Source: Epiperipatus broadwayi (taxonomy: Eukaryota > Onychophora > Udeonychophora > Euonychophora > Peripatidae). Taken from it: a stretch of 64,000 bases of DNA. Shown piece by piece: positions 1-11,769 of this stretch; the first letter of the stretch is position 1; the number at the start of each line of letters is the position of its first letter. The translations under genes and the position numbers were made by a program. The notes beneath the pieces were generated by a model. The model saw nothing but the letters and a program-made list of their open reading frames with translations. It made no database searches and was not told the DNA's origin. The DNA is taken from NCBI GenBank assembly GCA_028023455.1, contig JAQFVV010012435.1:3474001-3538000 (forward strand), given 5' to 3'.

Positions 1-1165
1 AAATACATCTTAAAATATCTTCATCACTGTTTAATATTTATTTAAGACAATTCAATATAAGATGATAATATATCTTTATGCAGTCAGTGATTATCTCTGA
101 ACAAACAAACCTATTAACAATTAATGAGTAATAGTCATTTAATATGTTAATGATTATTGTAATATTTACAGCTCAGATATAGAAACCACTAAAGTTCAAT
201 ATATTCCTTCCTAATAATTACACGCATCGGGTGCTTAGTGAAACAAATGATTGCTAACTGGTTCTCTATTAAACCTTCTTAAAAGAATCATCTCTGAATT
301 TATTCAGGTGTTATATAGTACCATAGTTTAACTATTTTCCCTAAAATATTTTAAGGCATTAACATATCTAGATCATGATTTACAACATAAAATGTGACAG
401 TGTGAAACATGAAGAAACAATATGCTAATACTAAATTTTATTTTAAATTGGACAAAACTGTTATTAAAATATTTAAAATAAGTAATGGCACTGAAGTCAT
501 AAGTCATAAAAATCTCATGTTGGCAAGTAGAGTATTGAAGATTTATCGATGAAGATAGAAAACACAATCTCATATTTGATATCATAACTCATCCAAATTT
601 TCTAAAGCAATTTTGGGGTGAATAATAAACTACATCACATACATCATTGCATGAATTGATTGTGGGCATATTAGAAAGAAAGTCAATCCCCTTTTCACTG
701 GGACATATTGGGTAAGCATGGTCTATATTGTTTTTGAGAGTTAATTACTTTTATTAATGGTTTAACAGCAAGGATAAATCTCATATGCAGCTATAACTTG
801 CTTTTTAACTGCTATTTTTACATTGTTTTACTGATTTTCCAATCATTTTATAGAAAAAACTATGAATAATGCTGTTGTCTTTAGACATTTTTTAGAACTA
901 ATAAATTAATAATATTTAAATTTAATGCTACTCAAATGATGCAAGTACATGCTTTCAAATATGCAGATTGGTTGTTTCTTGTCCTCTCCACAGAGGGTAC
1001 TTGTTAATGGTTTCAAAATTTTATTTCTCCATTTTGATTTTGAAAATAAAAACATGTTTTCTATTCTTTTTTCAAACATTTATTTATTTTTTTTACAAAT
1101 ATTTGTAAAAGATAAATGATTTTAGTAGAATAATTCAGTTTTCAATAGAAAATATTTACTTTTAC
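1..1165. other. AT-rich DNA, no gene recognised
   Basis: All six frames are broken by frequent stops; the longest frame (373-585, minus) has the low-complexity F/I/S/N composition expected by chance here. I see no splice-bounded coding segment and no repeat shared with the rest of the window. Confidence 0.6.
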
Positions 1166-1500
1166 AAAAAGACAAATTTAATTAGAGGGGATTTGAACCC
1201 AGACTTTCAAGCTCTTCTTAGTCATCGACTCCATTTTATACAACCAATACACAGGATCACATACATGTGAAAAAAAATAAATTATCTCCAATATATGTAT
1301 TTCATGCTGAACCAGCACTTGTCAGTTGGTCCAGATCATCATCTCTCTCACACATATATAATCAGTATTCAGTTTATATTAAGGATAGAAAATCTTCAAA
1401 CTTTAATAGGATAGGCTTCAATCCTTTCCACTCTCCAACTCTTCAGCTATCCTTATCACTGAAAATATGATGATGATGTATTCAAAGCCCTGAGAATGAA
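1166..1500 (-). mobile_element. HH4-family interspersed repeat (hammerhead-bearing), copy 1
   Basis: This block recurs at 29640-29960, 30110-30665, 51440-51680, 51780-52140 and, in part, at 17300-17400, 46380-46520, 46735-46860, 47321-47395, 52290-52410 and 53165-53285. Its sense strand is the minus strand. There it holds a hammerhead core (1300-1325), then a tail with CACATGTATGTGATC, and near the 3' end GGGTTCAAATCC (about 1188-1199), which fits a Pol III B-box or tRNA-like motif. It has no coding capacity. The frame at 1267-1470 is a chance reading of the repeat. The family identity rests on repeated copies seen here; its mobility is inferred. Confidence 0.75.
1285..1345 (-). ncRNA. Hammerhead ribozyme core, decayed (HH4)
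   Basis: On the minus strand the order is CTGACAA (1319-1325), stem II GTGCT/AGCAT around loop GGTTC, then GAAA (1300-1303), a short AT-rich stem III, and TTGG pairing back to CCAA in stem I. The last G of CTGANGA has become A, which looks like CpG decay of CTGACGA, so this copy is probably inactive. Better-preserved relatives lie at 29766, 46428 and 47329. Confidence 0.6.
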
Positions 1501-1504
1501 ATCA

Positions 1505-3355
1505 ATAACTATCAGCTGTGATTTGTAATTCAATGTCACAAATACACTTAATCTGATGAATTATTAATTCACATTTTAGAAACTAAACTAAGACAAATCT
1601 AATTTTAAAAGGCAAATATATTGTTTACTTGTGATTCTGTAATTGACCAATCAAAAGTTTGGAACTTTAATGTAATCTGAAAATAGGGATTAATTGATGG
1701 AGAAAAGATTATCATTTATTCTAATTTAGAAATGTGTATTAATATCTGTGTTTAGTTGTTTATATGTAGTTGCTACTGACTTACTCATTTTGTGGTGTTT
1801 TCAAGTGTGGTACTGCTGACAGTTAAGCTTTTCTTCAGTATATGATAGTTATCTATAATGTTAGTTTGTTGATGTGTGTAGAAATCAGAATTAAAATTAT
1901 TAATTTAAAAAATCTCAAGATATCAATATCATACAGCTATCTTACAAACATGCAAATTTTCAAAGTCAAGAAAAGTTGGCAATGCCCTGATTGATTATAT
2001 CATAATACAAAGAAATCAACAATACTACTAATTATTAAGTTATTTGTTCTCAGATTTTTCTGACAATATTTTTTTTTATTTTAACATTCTGGAAAGAAAC
2101 ATTATAATTTTTAATAATTTATTTACATATTTAAACTTATTTATGCAACATATTTGTAAAAGATTTATTTTAAATCAAAAAAATACACTACTATAATTAA
2201 ATTTTATTTTAAAATGCTTAATTTTAAGAAGACAACTAATTAAAACCATAATTATAATAAAGTGTTAAAATGGAATATATTACTACTTGTTACAAAGTAA
2301 TGTTTTTGTAGACGCCATTTGTGAAATTTTAATAATATAATTTTAAATTTTAAAACATATTTTCATTCTTTCTTGATTCAAATATATTTTCACTTTAAAA
2401 ATAGAAATCAAATAAATAAAAAGTTCAATAATATTTTTATGAATATTCAAGGTTTTGATCCAGTGTTAAAAGAGCAATAAATAGTTATCATTATACATTC
2501 ACTTTAATAATTTACTTTCTATTTTGCAAAATTCAAATATTAACTTCTAGAATATCTTTTGTTTGATAACCTTTTATTTGTAATAAATAACATAAAGATT
2601 ATCAAAATATGATGTAGAATAAATATTCAGTTGTCAAAATAAAATAATTCAAATATGAAACAACAATCACTAGGAGTTTTATTAAAAGAATGTAAGAAGT
2701 TCTGAGTGAATGAGGAGTTAAGTAAAAATCCAATATACATATCACCAAACTAGTAATTATTTAAACAATAAAAAAAAAAACCTATCTTTAACAAGTTTGT
2801 GATGTCAGTGTAGTTAAAAACACTAACATAAGTATTAATCATGAACTATTACCCAAATAGAATTTCTAAAGTGATCATTAATGGATTATAGTCATTAATT
2901 AGTTTATACACTCAGGTTGGTCAGCAATATGAGATGGCATAGAAAGTTGAGGGTCATGTGAAAGTCTGAATTCGAATCTCTTATATATTACATATGTATG
3001 TGCAGGTATTTATAAGTCTGTACAGTGTATTAAATTTATACATCTGTTTTTGAAATCCGAAAAATTCATAAAGATGTACGGAAAATTCACAAATATGAAA
3101 AAGCCAAGGGTTTCTAATTAATGGTGTTTTATTTCTACTAGAAGTCATGACAAATTTGTTAGTTGGAAAATTAAATTTGGATTATTGTGTTATTTGCGTA
3201 TCTATTTAAATTTATACACTATCTGTACATTGAATTAGAAATTTAATTAAATAAGTGACATATACACATAAAGACTCACAATGTCAAATCATTCATCACT
3301 GATATTAAAATAGGTTTATATGGGCATACAAACAGTAATATAAAATTAATTTAAA
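1505..3355. other. AT-rich DNA, one degenerate repeat tail
   Basis: No coding segment is visible. Around 2925-2990 the plus strand reads GGTCATGTGAAAGTCTG followed by AATTCGAATCTC, which resembles the 3' tail of HH4 (GTCATGTG, then AAAGTCTG and a B-box-like motif). It is probably a diverged tail remnant of that family. Confidence 0.45.
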
Positions 3356-3360
3356 TTAAT

Positions 3361-3635
3361 GCTGACCTCATTGAAAAAAATTAAAAGACTGAAGTGGAGT
3401 TGGGCTGGACATATTGCTAGAAGAGATGGTAATAGATAGACAATTGAAATATTAAACTGGATTCCAAGAGATTGTAAAAGACCCAGAATGAGACCCCATG
3501 TGAGATGGATGGATGAAATAAGAAAGTGTTCAGAAGTGATGTGAAGTGAAGCTAAAGATCAGAGAAGTTGGATTGAACTCAGAGAGACCTTTATCCTGCA
3601 GTGGATTGATAATGGTTGATGATGATGATGATTAT
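3361..3635 (+). pseudogene. 3' end of a CR1/RTE-type non-LTR retrotransposon
   Basis: The plus frame gives RLKWSWAGHIARRDGNR, a stop, ILNWIPRDCKRPRMRPHVRW, MDEIRKC, and finally SWIELRETFILQWIDNG before a stop at 3617-3619. This is the conserved C-terminus of a large class of animal non-LTR polymerases (W-A-G-H-I-A-R-x-D, then R-x-R-P-x-x-R-W, ending in a QQW-x-NG-like motif). The stop is followed directly by a GAT repeat (3617-3633), the simple-repeat 3' tail usual for these elements. Two in-frame stops show it is dead. The upstream polymerase is absent, as expected for a 5'-truncated copy. Confidence 0.85.
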
Positions 3636-3639
3636 GAAA

Positions 3640-4795
3640 AATAAATTTTATAAAATTTACTCATAGAAGCATACTTTAGCCTCAAACATAACCCAGAGCA
3701 AACTATTATAAAACAGTTTCTATACAATTTATTTATACAATAATATTTTATTATATATATATACTATGTAATTTGGAGCTGTGGTAGACTCTGGAATTGA
3801 ATCAAGGTCCACGAATCTTGGCACAACACTGTCACATCTAGGATTCGAACTTCTTATGAACTACCGAACAATAAACCATTCGATCATTTTTGTATGTGAG
3901 AATGTATGTAATTATGATGACGAATAATAATAATGTTACAATAATTGTATCCCATTCTAGTACACTAAAAAAATTAGCAATTTATCTTCAATTTATCTTT
4001 ATTAGGGGGCATAACTGTAGATTCTTCAACTAGATTTCTCAAATAGATATTCGTTTAATAATCAGAGTGTTTTTTTTGTCAAACACGCGTCTATATATAT
4101 ATGATATTAAATCAAAGAAAGTTGCGTTTACTTTATATTCTTAATTTCTTTAGCAGTCTGCTTTGTAGATACTCCAAATATTTTTAAAAAGTCCTAATAT
4201 TGAGTATCTATAAAGGATGTCGTTGGCACACATTCTGTCATATTTACCAAATGATGGGTTTTTATATATTAAAGATTAGTGATGAGGAGTAGAATGAAAC
4301 ATTTATGAAATCACATCAAAGATGATAAATGAGCACTTCAGTTTATTTATATTATCAATAAAAGCAGTTCTGAGGGACAGCTTTTATTTCTTTTACATGA
4401 CCTGAATTTCAAATTATTAATAAAAATAATTCGCTCATTTTTCTTATACATCTGATAATGCATTTCTTTATGAATAACACGCACATATTTAATATATCTC
4501 CTAGTTTAATATATATATGTACACAGTATAGAACAAGCGGGATAAAAGTAAGTCTTTTCCCCGGAATGACATTCGTTAAATTAAGCCGTGAGACTCCTTT
4601 TTTTAAAATAGTCAAGTTGCGCACGCGTTTAGAAAACAACAGTGTTTTTAGAATAATGCTTATTGTTTGTACTAGAAGACAAATTCAAATTGCATAGACA
4701 CGTGATTTTACACGGACTAATTTTGTTCAATATATAAACAAGGTGCATAATATTAATAATCACTATAACATAAAAAAGTTAATAAATACAGTTTG
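3640..4795. other. AT-rich DNA, short tRNA-like stretch only
   Basis: Around 3806-3880 is a non-AT-rich patch (TCTAGGATTCGAACTTC, then ATGAACTACCGAAC) resembling a tRNA-like SINE fragment also seen near 22265-22345. The overlapping antisense frames at 4409-4697 are short and have no family resemblance I recognise. Confidence 0.4.
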
Positions 4796-4799
4796 TATA

Positions 4800-5190
4800 G
4801 TGTTTGAGATCAGGATAATGAGAGGAGTCAAACTATTACTACCAGCAAGGACATTCAGAAGTTTGATGCCTTTGGTTGCTCTAGTGAGAAAAGTTTGTTT
4901 ATAAGGTGCATGCATGGCAAAAGAAAGTGGTCTTGAATTTGTTCTAACTGATAGTGAATTTAAGATGAGGGATATACCAATAAAAACAATAAAGCTTGAA
5001 TGTATCTGCAGTGCAATGATTATTTGCACTTCCACAAAATATTAAAAGAGGATAGCAATCAGTCGCTATCTTGTATGAGAGTTATATAATAAAAAAGTGT
5101 CATGCATGGTGAAAGAGGCTGTTCTGGGTTTTAGTGCTAATGGATAATTGTATAATGGAAGAGTTGAGATGAAGGATTCATTGATGGAAA
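4800..5190 (-). pseudogene. Two tandem-like C-terminal fragments of a CR1/L2-type LINE
   Basis: The minus frame of 4763-5035 contains LSVRTNSRPLSFAMHAPYKQ then TFLTRATKGIKLLNVLAG. This matches the pattern (R-T, a hydrophobic patch, then F-x-x-R-x-x-K-x-W/L-N-x-L-P) at the end of CR1/L2/Jockey-type polymerases. Immediately upstream on the same strand (5066-5190) a second weaker version reads LALKPRTASFTMHDTFLLYN. The two look like duplicated copies of one tail. Confidence in LINE origin is moderate because only the tail is present. Confidence 0.55.
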
Positions 5191-5224
5191 TGTAAAAAAT
5201 CTGGTAAATAAAATACTTTTTTTT

Positions 5225-5325
5225 TCCATGTGTCATGGCATCGGCCGGGACGCGAACCCACAACTGTCTGCAACCAACTACTTGCTTGCATGGCAGCTGC
5301 GATACCTCTCGGCTAACAACGCAAG
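5225..5325 (-). repeat. tRNA-derived SINE, copy 1
   Basis: On the minus strand a Pol III A-box-like TTAGCCGAGAGGT (plus coordinates 5304-5316) is followed about 45 bases on by a B-box GGGTTCGCGTCCC (5247-5259), then GGCCGATGCCATGACA and an A-rich tail (5218-5227). The same unit is found at 10667-10790 (plus) and 58893-58985 (minus), always ending in GATGCTATGACATATG-like sequence plus poly(A). This is a classical tRNA-headed SINE, far more GC-rich than its surroundings. Confidence 0.85.
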
Positions 5326-5339
5326 ACAAATAAAATACT

Positions 5340-5712
5340 TTTCAACCTTTTTTGTTTATTTTTTACTTAAATATATATATATACACACACACAATAATTA
5401 AAAGAGTCATTTAAAAATAGAAAATGTTGTTAAATGATAATTGTAGTGCCTAAATGGTCTTTATTTTTTATTTTATTTAATGTATTATAATATAAAGATA
5501 ATAGTATCAGAGATGTTTTCTTTAAACAATGTAGTGTATCAAATGCAAATATCTTTTAACTCTAATAGGTTTTTTTTTTTTTTTTGTATTATTAGTCCTG
5601 GTAGAAAGTTTTTATCAATGTTTAATCTTTTATTTTAATATAAAATCTTTATTCTGTACTAAAACTGAATAAATTGGATACTATTTTTTAGAAATTTAAA
5701 TTTACAAAAGAA
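5340..5712. other. AT-rich DNA with short TA/CA microsatellite
   Basis: Contains a TA then CA run (5371-5392) and a 17-base T run near 5570. No gene or recognised repeat. Confidence 0.6.
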
Positions 5713-6030
5713 AATATTAATATACATTAAGGTTTTAACCTTAAGGCTATGCACCTAAATATGACAATAGAGACCTCTACAAATCTTTAACACAAGATTA
5801 ATGACTTTAAAAGATAAGAGCAGCCTCTTATCTTCAACCTACTTTTTAATTATATAGGCAAATCTACAGCAAATCAAAATGCTTTAGATTTGCCTATATA
5901 ATTAAAAAGTAGGTTGAAGAGACTGCTCTTGTATTTTAAAGTCATTAATCTTGTGTTAAAGATTTGTAGAGGTCCCTATTGTTGTATTTAGGTGCATAGT
6001 TTTAAGGTTATAGTCTTAATATATATTGCT
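5713..6030. mobile_element. Fold-back/MITE-like element, family A, copy 1
   Basis: A near-perfect palindrome of about 315 bp. The left arm from ATATACATTAAGG is answered by CCTTAAAACTATGCACC on the reverse of the right arm. The centre near 5870 joins AGTAGGTTGAAG arms. Internal motifs GGGACCTCTACA and AGTAGGTTGAAG are shared with copies at 9465 and 21840. There is no coding capacity, so it would need an enzyme supplied in trans. Both ends are similar inverted sequences, consistent with a DNA-transposon MITE, but I cannot fix a target duplication. Confidence 0.75.
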
Positions 6031-9000
6031 TAGATAATGAATATGTGCTTAACAAATTATTAGTTAAAAGAAAATATTCTAAAAAATCATATTTGAACCT
6101 TGCAAATATTTAAAAAATGAGTACATAATGAGAAGAAAAGACATTTTTTCAATGGTGCATGATGGGAAGAAAAAAAATCAAGCATGCAACTCAAAAAAAA
6201 ATTTGGTGGATTAAAATTTATTTTTAAAACAGTAATGACTAAATTGATACATCTATAATTTTTTTTTATAAAATATTAAAATTGCATTTATAATTTTCAG
6301 AATATCTCAAAAGAGTCTATCATGAGGTTAGTAAGCTGTCAGCTATTGGTTTTTCAAAGCATGGTCAATGTATTAGTTGTGACTTTCTGTGTTAATGTTA
6401 CAGATACATTTACTAAGTTCTGGTTGTAAAAATAAAATGTATATGAGTAAAATCAGTGTAAACTCTAATGGATGAATAATTGAATGTTAGTTATTCATAA
6501 AGCTTCGGTCACATATATAATAAATAATAGAATAAACTTATTTATTATGTGACCCAGTGAGTTTGTTTATCTTAAATTCTATTAGTTTACACCCAGCAAA
6601 AGCATATATAATATTTCCGTGTTTGTTATGCTTTAGCAAACCATGATAAAAATTTGATAATGCTTTAGTTTTTTTATTTGTTTCTTTCTATCTATGAAAT
6701 ACTTTCAATTAAAATTCATTAATTAGTTCTATATTTATGGTCGTGGTTGACAAATGTGTAAGGTGAACTATTCATACTTGAATTCAATTGTCAAATGATA
6801 TTGTTTAAATTATTTCCTGAAATTATCTTAGGTATTTCTCAAATGGATTGATAGATGAATAAATCAATTTATTAATCCTTGTTTTGGTTGATTAGTTGCC
6901 TGTCATTGATTTGTTTTGTCTTTTTTTTCTTGTAGTATCAATAGAGAGATAAAATTATAGAGAAAGATGGCAGCAGTGTTTCTAATTCATAAACCAAATA
7001 AAATAGACATGAGTTTTCAAAATGCAATGACTTTCTTTTTTTTTTTTCATGCAAGAGTTGTAGTATCAAATATTTAACTGGATCACTTCAACTTATCCTT
7101 TATGGAGCTAGCATGCTCAGTGCGAGATGGATCATTGGTGCGAGATGGATCATTGGAAATCTAGATAACCATTCTGATTAAGCTTGAACTACAGACGTGT
7201 TTCACAAGTATAAATGCAAAGTGGATTTCACAAAGGAATTCTGCAGTGAATGAGATACTTATCCAAAGATGACATTCACATTAGACGGTTTTAATTCAAT
7301 CTCTCCACTAGGAAAATATGTTCTGTCAAATTCATTATTATAGCCCTTTTCATAGATACTTATTCAAATATTTACCAATAAATATATTAATCACACATAC
7401 ATCCATTCCCCTCCAAGATTTATTTCATCTATCTCAATCAATCTCACTGACATGTTTATTAATAAACAACAATAATAATCAAAAATATAAAAAGAATGAA
7501 AAAAAAAACTCAAAAAAATATTCCAGGCAAATCTGAATTCGTTTTAAAACAAATTGTGTTATATATATAAAATTTTAATAAATTGACAAACTTTCTTATT
7601 TGATTAATCTAAAATTACTTTTAATAATTTCGTTTGTTGGGAATTTATTTTAGTTCTTTTTCACTTGCAATTATAAATTATGATTAATTGATAAAAATCT
7701 ATGCTTTTTTTTTTTATTATAAATGCCTAAAATATTTATTTGAGAGTGTTTATCAGTCCTTTTTATTCACATTTAAAATGAATTCATTTATTCCTTTTAC
7801 TACTGATTATTTTTGGACTGTTATACCTACTGTCATTTTTTTGGAACTTGTAGCTGGTTACACAATACTACAATGTATATAGAAAAACATTTACCCAGTG
7901 AATATATATATTATAATGGTAGCATTATATGAATTAGTAATCATAAAAAGGTTAGAATAGTAAGATTATACAATTTAGCTAAAAGAGAAAAGCTACCGAG
8001 ATTGAAATATTAAAATTCAATAAAATAATAAATTAAAAATTAAAAACAACCAAAAACTGTTGCTGATTTAAAATCATAATTCAATTCATGAACTATGGTT
8101 ATAAGAAAATTAAAATATTAACAGTTGTATAGTATCTAATAAATGTGTGTATATGTATAGACAAAAAAAAAATTTACAGCAAGAAAATAAAGGAATTAAA
8201 ATATTGTAAAGCAATATTGATTAAAATTTAATATTTATTTTAATAGGGAAAAAAGAAAATTTAGTAGTCAGCTATACTTGTCTGCTGTGAAATTATTTAT
8301 AATATCTATGTATGCAATTAAACATCATTGAGACTACTCTATACCTTTAAAAATGAGTAATAAAAATACATTTTGTTTATATAAATCAATATTTTATTTT
8401 AATGATCGAATAAGTATAGTTTTGCATTTCAAGATTTTAACTTCAAGATTAAAATATTGTTTAAAGATAAAGAGAAATATAATTTTGATTACGTTTTCTT
8501 TTATAATCAATTTGGATGATTAAATGAATCATTATCCAAAGAGACTGAAAAACAAGAACACAGTCTGTGAATAGAAGAAAATGTGAGGATAAAAATATAT
8601 AAGAGATAAGAAGCGTACCAAGTCGATGATTTGTAAGTAACTGCTTGTTCTTTTCTCTCCAGCTGCAATTACAAGTAAAGTGGCTGAAGATGAAATTTAG
8701 TCATTAGCTGCCACTATTTAAAGTCATCAGAAATAAAACTTTCTCAGTGTTATTCTCAAGACGATTTGAAAAGAAAACAATACTAGAAATGAAAAAAAGT
8801 ATATTATCACTATCATTTTTCAATTGCAGCCATGTGGAAGTTATTTTTCACTAGCTTGAATTATAAGATAGTTTTGTAATTGCTAATAATATTTGAGTTA
8901 CCATGACTACCTGAAAATATAATGATTGGGGATAAATGATGTAGAGCCACAAAATAACTTATAACTTGCCTATAGTTTTATAAAAATGTGTTACTCAATT

Positions 9001-9464
9001 AATAACCTGTTTGCCAATCAAAGAACTGTGGGAAAATGAAAATCAGTCAACAGATTAAAATAAAAAAATTATATAAAAAATTAAGCTTTAGGGACATAAT
9101 ATTAAGCAAAGCTACTGTTATTGAAGGAAGGCTGTGGCAAACCCAAGATTTAAAAGATACTTGCTAAAGAAAAAAATAATTTGCTATGAAGATTGTTCTT
9201 TAAAACATTGTCAAAAGCATGTTTTACTAAAATTAAATCATGTTTGGTATAGTAAGATTAAAAACAGATAAAAGAAAGATAAAATAAAACAAAACTAAAC
9301 AAAAATAAAAAATATAAGATCAATCGTAGCATGGTTCCACTGAATATTATTAAAGCCTTAACTTTCATTATATTTTGGTTAATTTGAAAATTTCAAGTTG
9401 CTATTATTTAATTCAAAGTTGTAATTATAAGTTTATATAAACGCACATTCATTACGTAAATAAT
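6031..9464. other. 3.4 kb AT-rich DNA, no gene recognised
   Basis: No reading frame here resembles a known family. 7121-7156 is an exact 18-bp direct duplication of TGCGAGATGGATCATTGG. A pyrimidine tract ending TTCTCTCCAG near 8662 followed by an open stretch to a TAG could be a splice acceptor, but nothing supports an exon. Confidence 0.55.
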
Positions 9465-9732
9465 ATTCATTAAGGCTGTAGCCTCAATCACATGCGGATA
9501 AAATGCGATAGTAGGGACCTCTACAGGTCTTAAAACCAAGTATTGAATAGCTTCACACTCTCAGATCGAACCGCATCAGCTTCACCTATTTAAATAGAAA
9601 GTAGGTTGAAGTAAAGAAGGGTTCCCCTCTTTTCTTCCAAGAGTAAGCTTGTGGTTTTACGACCTGTAGAGGTCCCTACTATCACATTTTATACGCATGT
9701 GATTGAGGCTACAGCCTTAATGAATATTATTA
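9465..9732. mobile_element. Fold-back/MITE-like element, family A, copy 2
   Basis: Inverted termini of about 75 bp, starting ATTCATTAAGGCTGTAGCC and ending GGCTACAGCCTTAATGAAT, both running into GGGACCTCTACAGGTC-type sequence. The roughly 110-bp centre (CTCTCAGATCGAACCGC, AGTAGGTTGAAGTAAAG, TTTTCTTCCAAG) recurs in the truncated copy at 21840-22037. Several CpG-containing positions remain, so it is younger or less decayed than its AT-rich neighbours. No open reading frame. Confidence 0.85.
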
Positions 9733-10665
9733 TTTAATTTGTAATAGATTAATTAATTTGTAAACTATTCATAATTATTTTTTGATTTTTCTCACTTTTG
9801 AAGATTTTATATAATTTCCATTTTTAAATTTGTAATTATTTTTATTATTATGAGATATTAAACAATTTATACTTTTTATTTCATAATAATTAACAAATTA
9901 TTTCAAGCAATAAATAATCTTCAAACAGATTAAAGGAGTGATGATAAATAAAATATTTAATTCAATCAAAAATATATGCAAATAAGCATAATATCTTGGA
10001 ACAATGTATGTATTTATAAACAAACCAACTATATAAGATTAACTTACTGCATTTGATATATACTGAAATGTGATTTGTGTATATTTGGAATTTTGTTATT
10101 ATCACAATTGGTTAATTTATTAAAGTGTTAATTTAAAACGAATGAGTAGTAATTGTATTCAAACTTATTATCTAGCAGACATGTGCCCCCTAACTTGTAT
10201 TAGACCATAAGTTAATTTATTATGATTCAGCAATTTTTTAAAGCATATTTGGAATAGGCAAATCAATCCTTCAAATTCAGAAGATGGCACCAGATATTAT
10301 AGAAGCATTCTAAATAAACATGATTATTGTTAAGGAAATAATTTATCAATATTACTTTGTCGAGATCATACTTGAATTAGTCAAGCTACATAAATTAATA
10401 AATGGTGGATGTTTCTGGAAATTACTAAGTTCTGAGCAATACTGTCATGAAAGAATAAAATTTTAGTTGTGAAAACTTAACATTAATGTTTTAGTGTAGT
10501 AATTGGCCATTTGTTATATTTTATATATAATGACAATGTAATATTTAGAATAATCACTAGCCTATCCAATATAAGAATAAATATACTTACCTATATATAT
10601 ATATATATGAATATTTGTAATTGTATAATGGTTTATATATTTGTATAATTATTTCAGTTAGTGTC
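9733..10665. other. AT-rich DNA, no gene recognised
   Basis: Low-complexity DNA with a TA microsatellite at 10592-10608. The segment ATATTTGTAATTGTATAATG near 10611 recurs near 11056 next to a TA run, suggesting a small duplication flanking 10.6-11.1 kb. Confidence 0.55.
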
Positions 10666-10666
10666 A

Positions 10667-10790
10667 AGTGTTGTTAGCCCAGAGGTCAGTGCAGCCACCT
10701 TGCAAGTTAGCAGTTGGTTGCAGATGGTTGTTGTGGGCTCACCTCCCAGTCAATGCTATTACATATGAAAAAAAAAATTCAGTTAGTGTT
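10667..10790 (+). repeat. tRNA-derived SINE, copy 2
   Basis: Plus-strand copy of the SINE at 5225. The A-box TTAGCCCAGAGGT lies at 10674-10686, the shared body (TTGCAAGTTAGCAGTTGG) follows, and a decayed B-box GGGCTCACCTCCC lies at 10735-10747. It ends GTCAATGCTATTACATATG followed by an A run. Loss of the central TTCG of the B-box suggests it is no longer transcribed by Pol III. Confidence 0.85.
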
Positions 10791-10794
10791 AACA

Positions 10795-11136
10795 GTAACT
10801 TTATTTTCATTTATAGTTTGGGAGGGTGATTTAAAGATTAAAATCTACTGTTTAGTTTGTCTTTAAAAAAGTTTGTAAACTTGTTAGTTTATTAGCAAAA
10901 TTTAAGATCGTTTGCTTATTTAAAAAATTTCATGCTCTGTGTTTGAGTTAATTTGTATTTCAATATTTAACATCCTTTAGCATACAATTTCAAAGTAGTA
11001 TCATTTTGAGATTCCCTGTTATTGAGATATAGACTTTTAAACAGAGGGCATTACTGAATATTTGTAATTGTATAATGGTTTATATATATATATATATATA
11101 TAAACCATATATACATATATACAAATATTGAGTAGA

Positions 11137-11169
<33 letters not shown>

Positions 11170-11769
11170 CAAAAGGTCTCTAAAGCTTTCTAAACATAAT
11201 TCACTTTCTGAGAAAAACTCCTGTCCCAAAACCAATTTTAAAGCAACTCATTATTGATTGTACTATTTTATGAAACTTCATAAATAGAGACTCCCAATAT
11301 AATAAATCTATCCTAATATCATTGCTTTTTCAAAAATGAGATTGTAAATATTTATTCTTATATATATATACACATAAAAAAGGAAAAAAAATGGGATCAG
11401 AATTGAAGTGCGTATAATACAAGAACGCAGAGATGATTTCCATAGTCAGTCACACTATCATTGTTTATATAGAGATATGTTTGATGGCAGAAGAAAAGCA
11501 TTTATGTCCTATATTATTCTACTGACTGAAAACATTGAGGTAAAAACAGAAGAATGAGTGAAATAATAGAGATGAAACAGCAATGATGATTTTCATTAGA
11601 AACAATACTTAGGTCTTTGAGGATCCAATATCTTATGCTATAAGTCAACAATAATTATTCTTAGACAATCATTTCCTGTTGGTTATTTATAGATAAGTTT
11701 TAAATATTAGGGATATTCTACACAGTTGTAATTCTTTAAATAATGCAGTTTTCTAATATATATATATAT
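10795..11769. other. AT-rich DNA with TA microsatellite palindrome
   Basis: 11075-11170 has two TA runs joined by ATAAACCATATATACATATA, which folds back on TATAATGGTTTATATA. The TA run at 11757-11769 is the insertion site of the LTR element that follows. No coding segment. Confidence 0.55.

Noticed and set aside
4409-4697. Two overlapping antisense frames
   Set aside because: Both are short and overlap each other on opposite strands; no homology recognised and composition is explained by AT richness.
8640-8705. Possible small terminal exon after TTCTCTCCAG
   Set aside because: A good-looking acceptor but only about a dozen codons to the stop, no partner exon and no recognisable protein.
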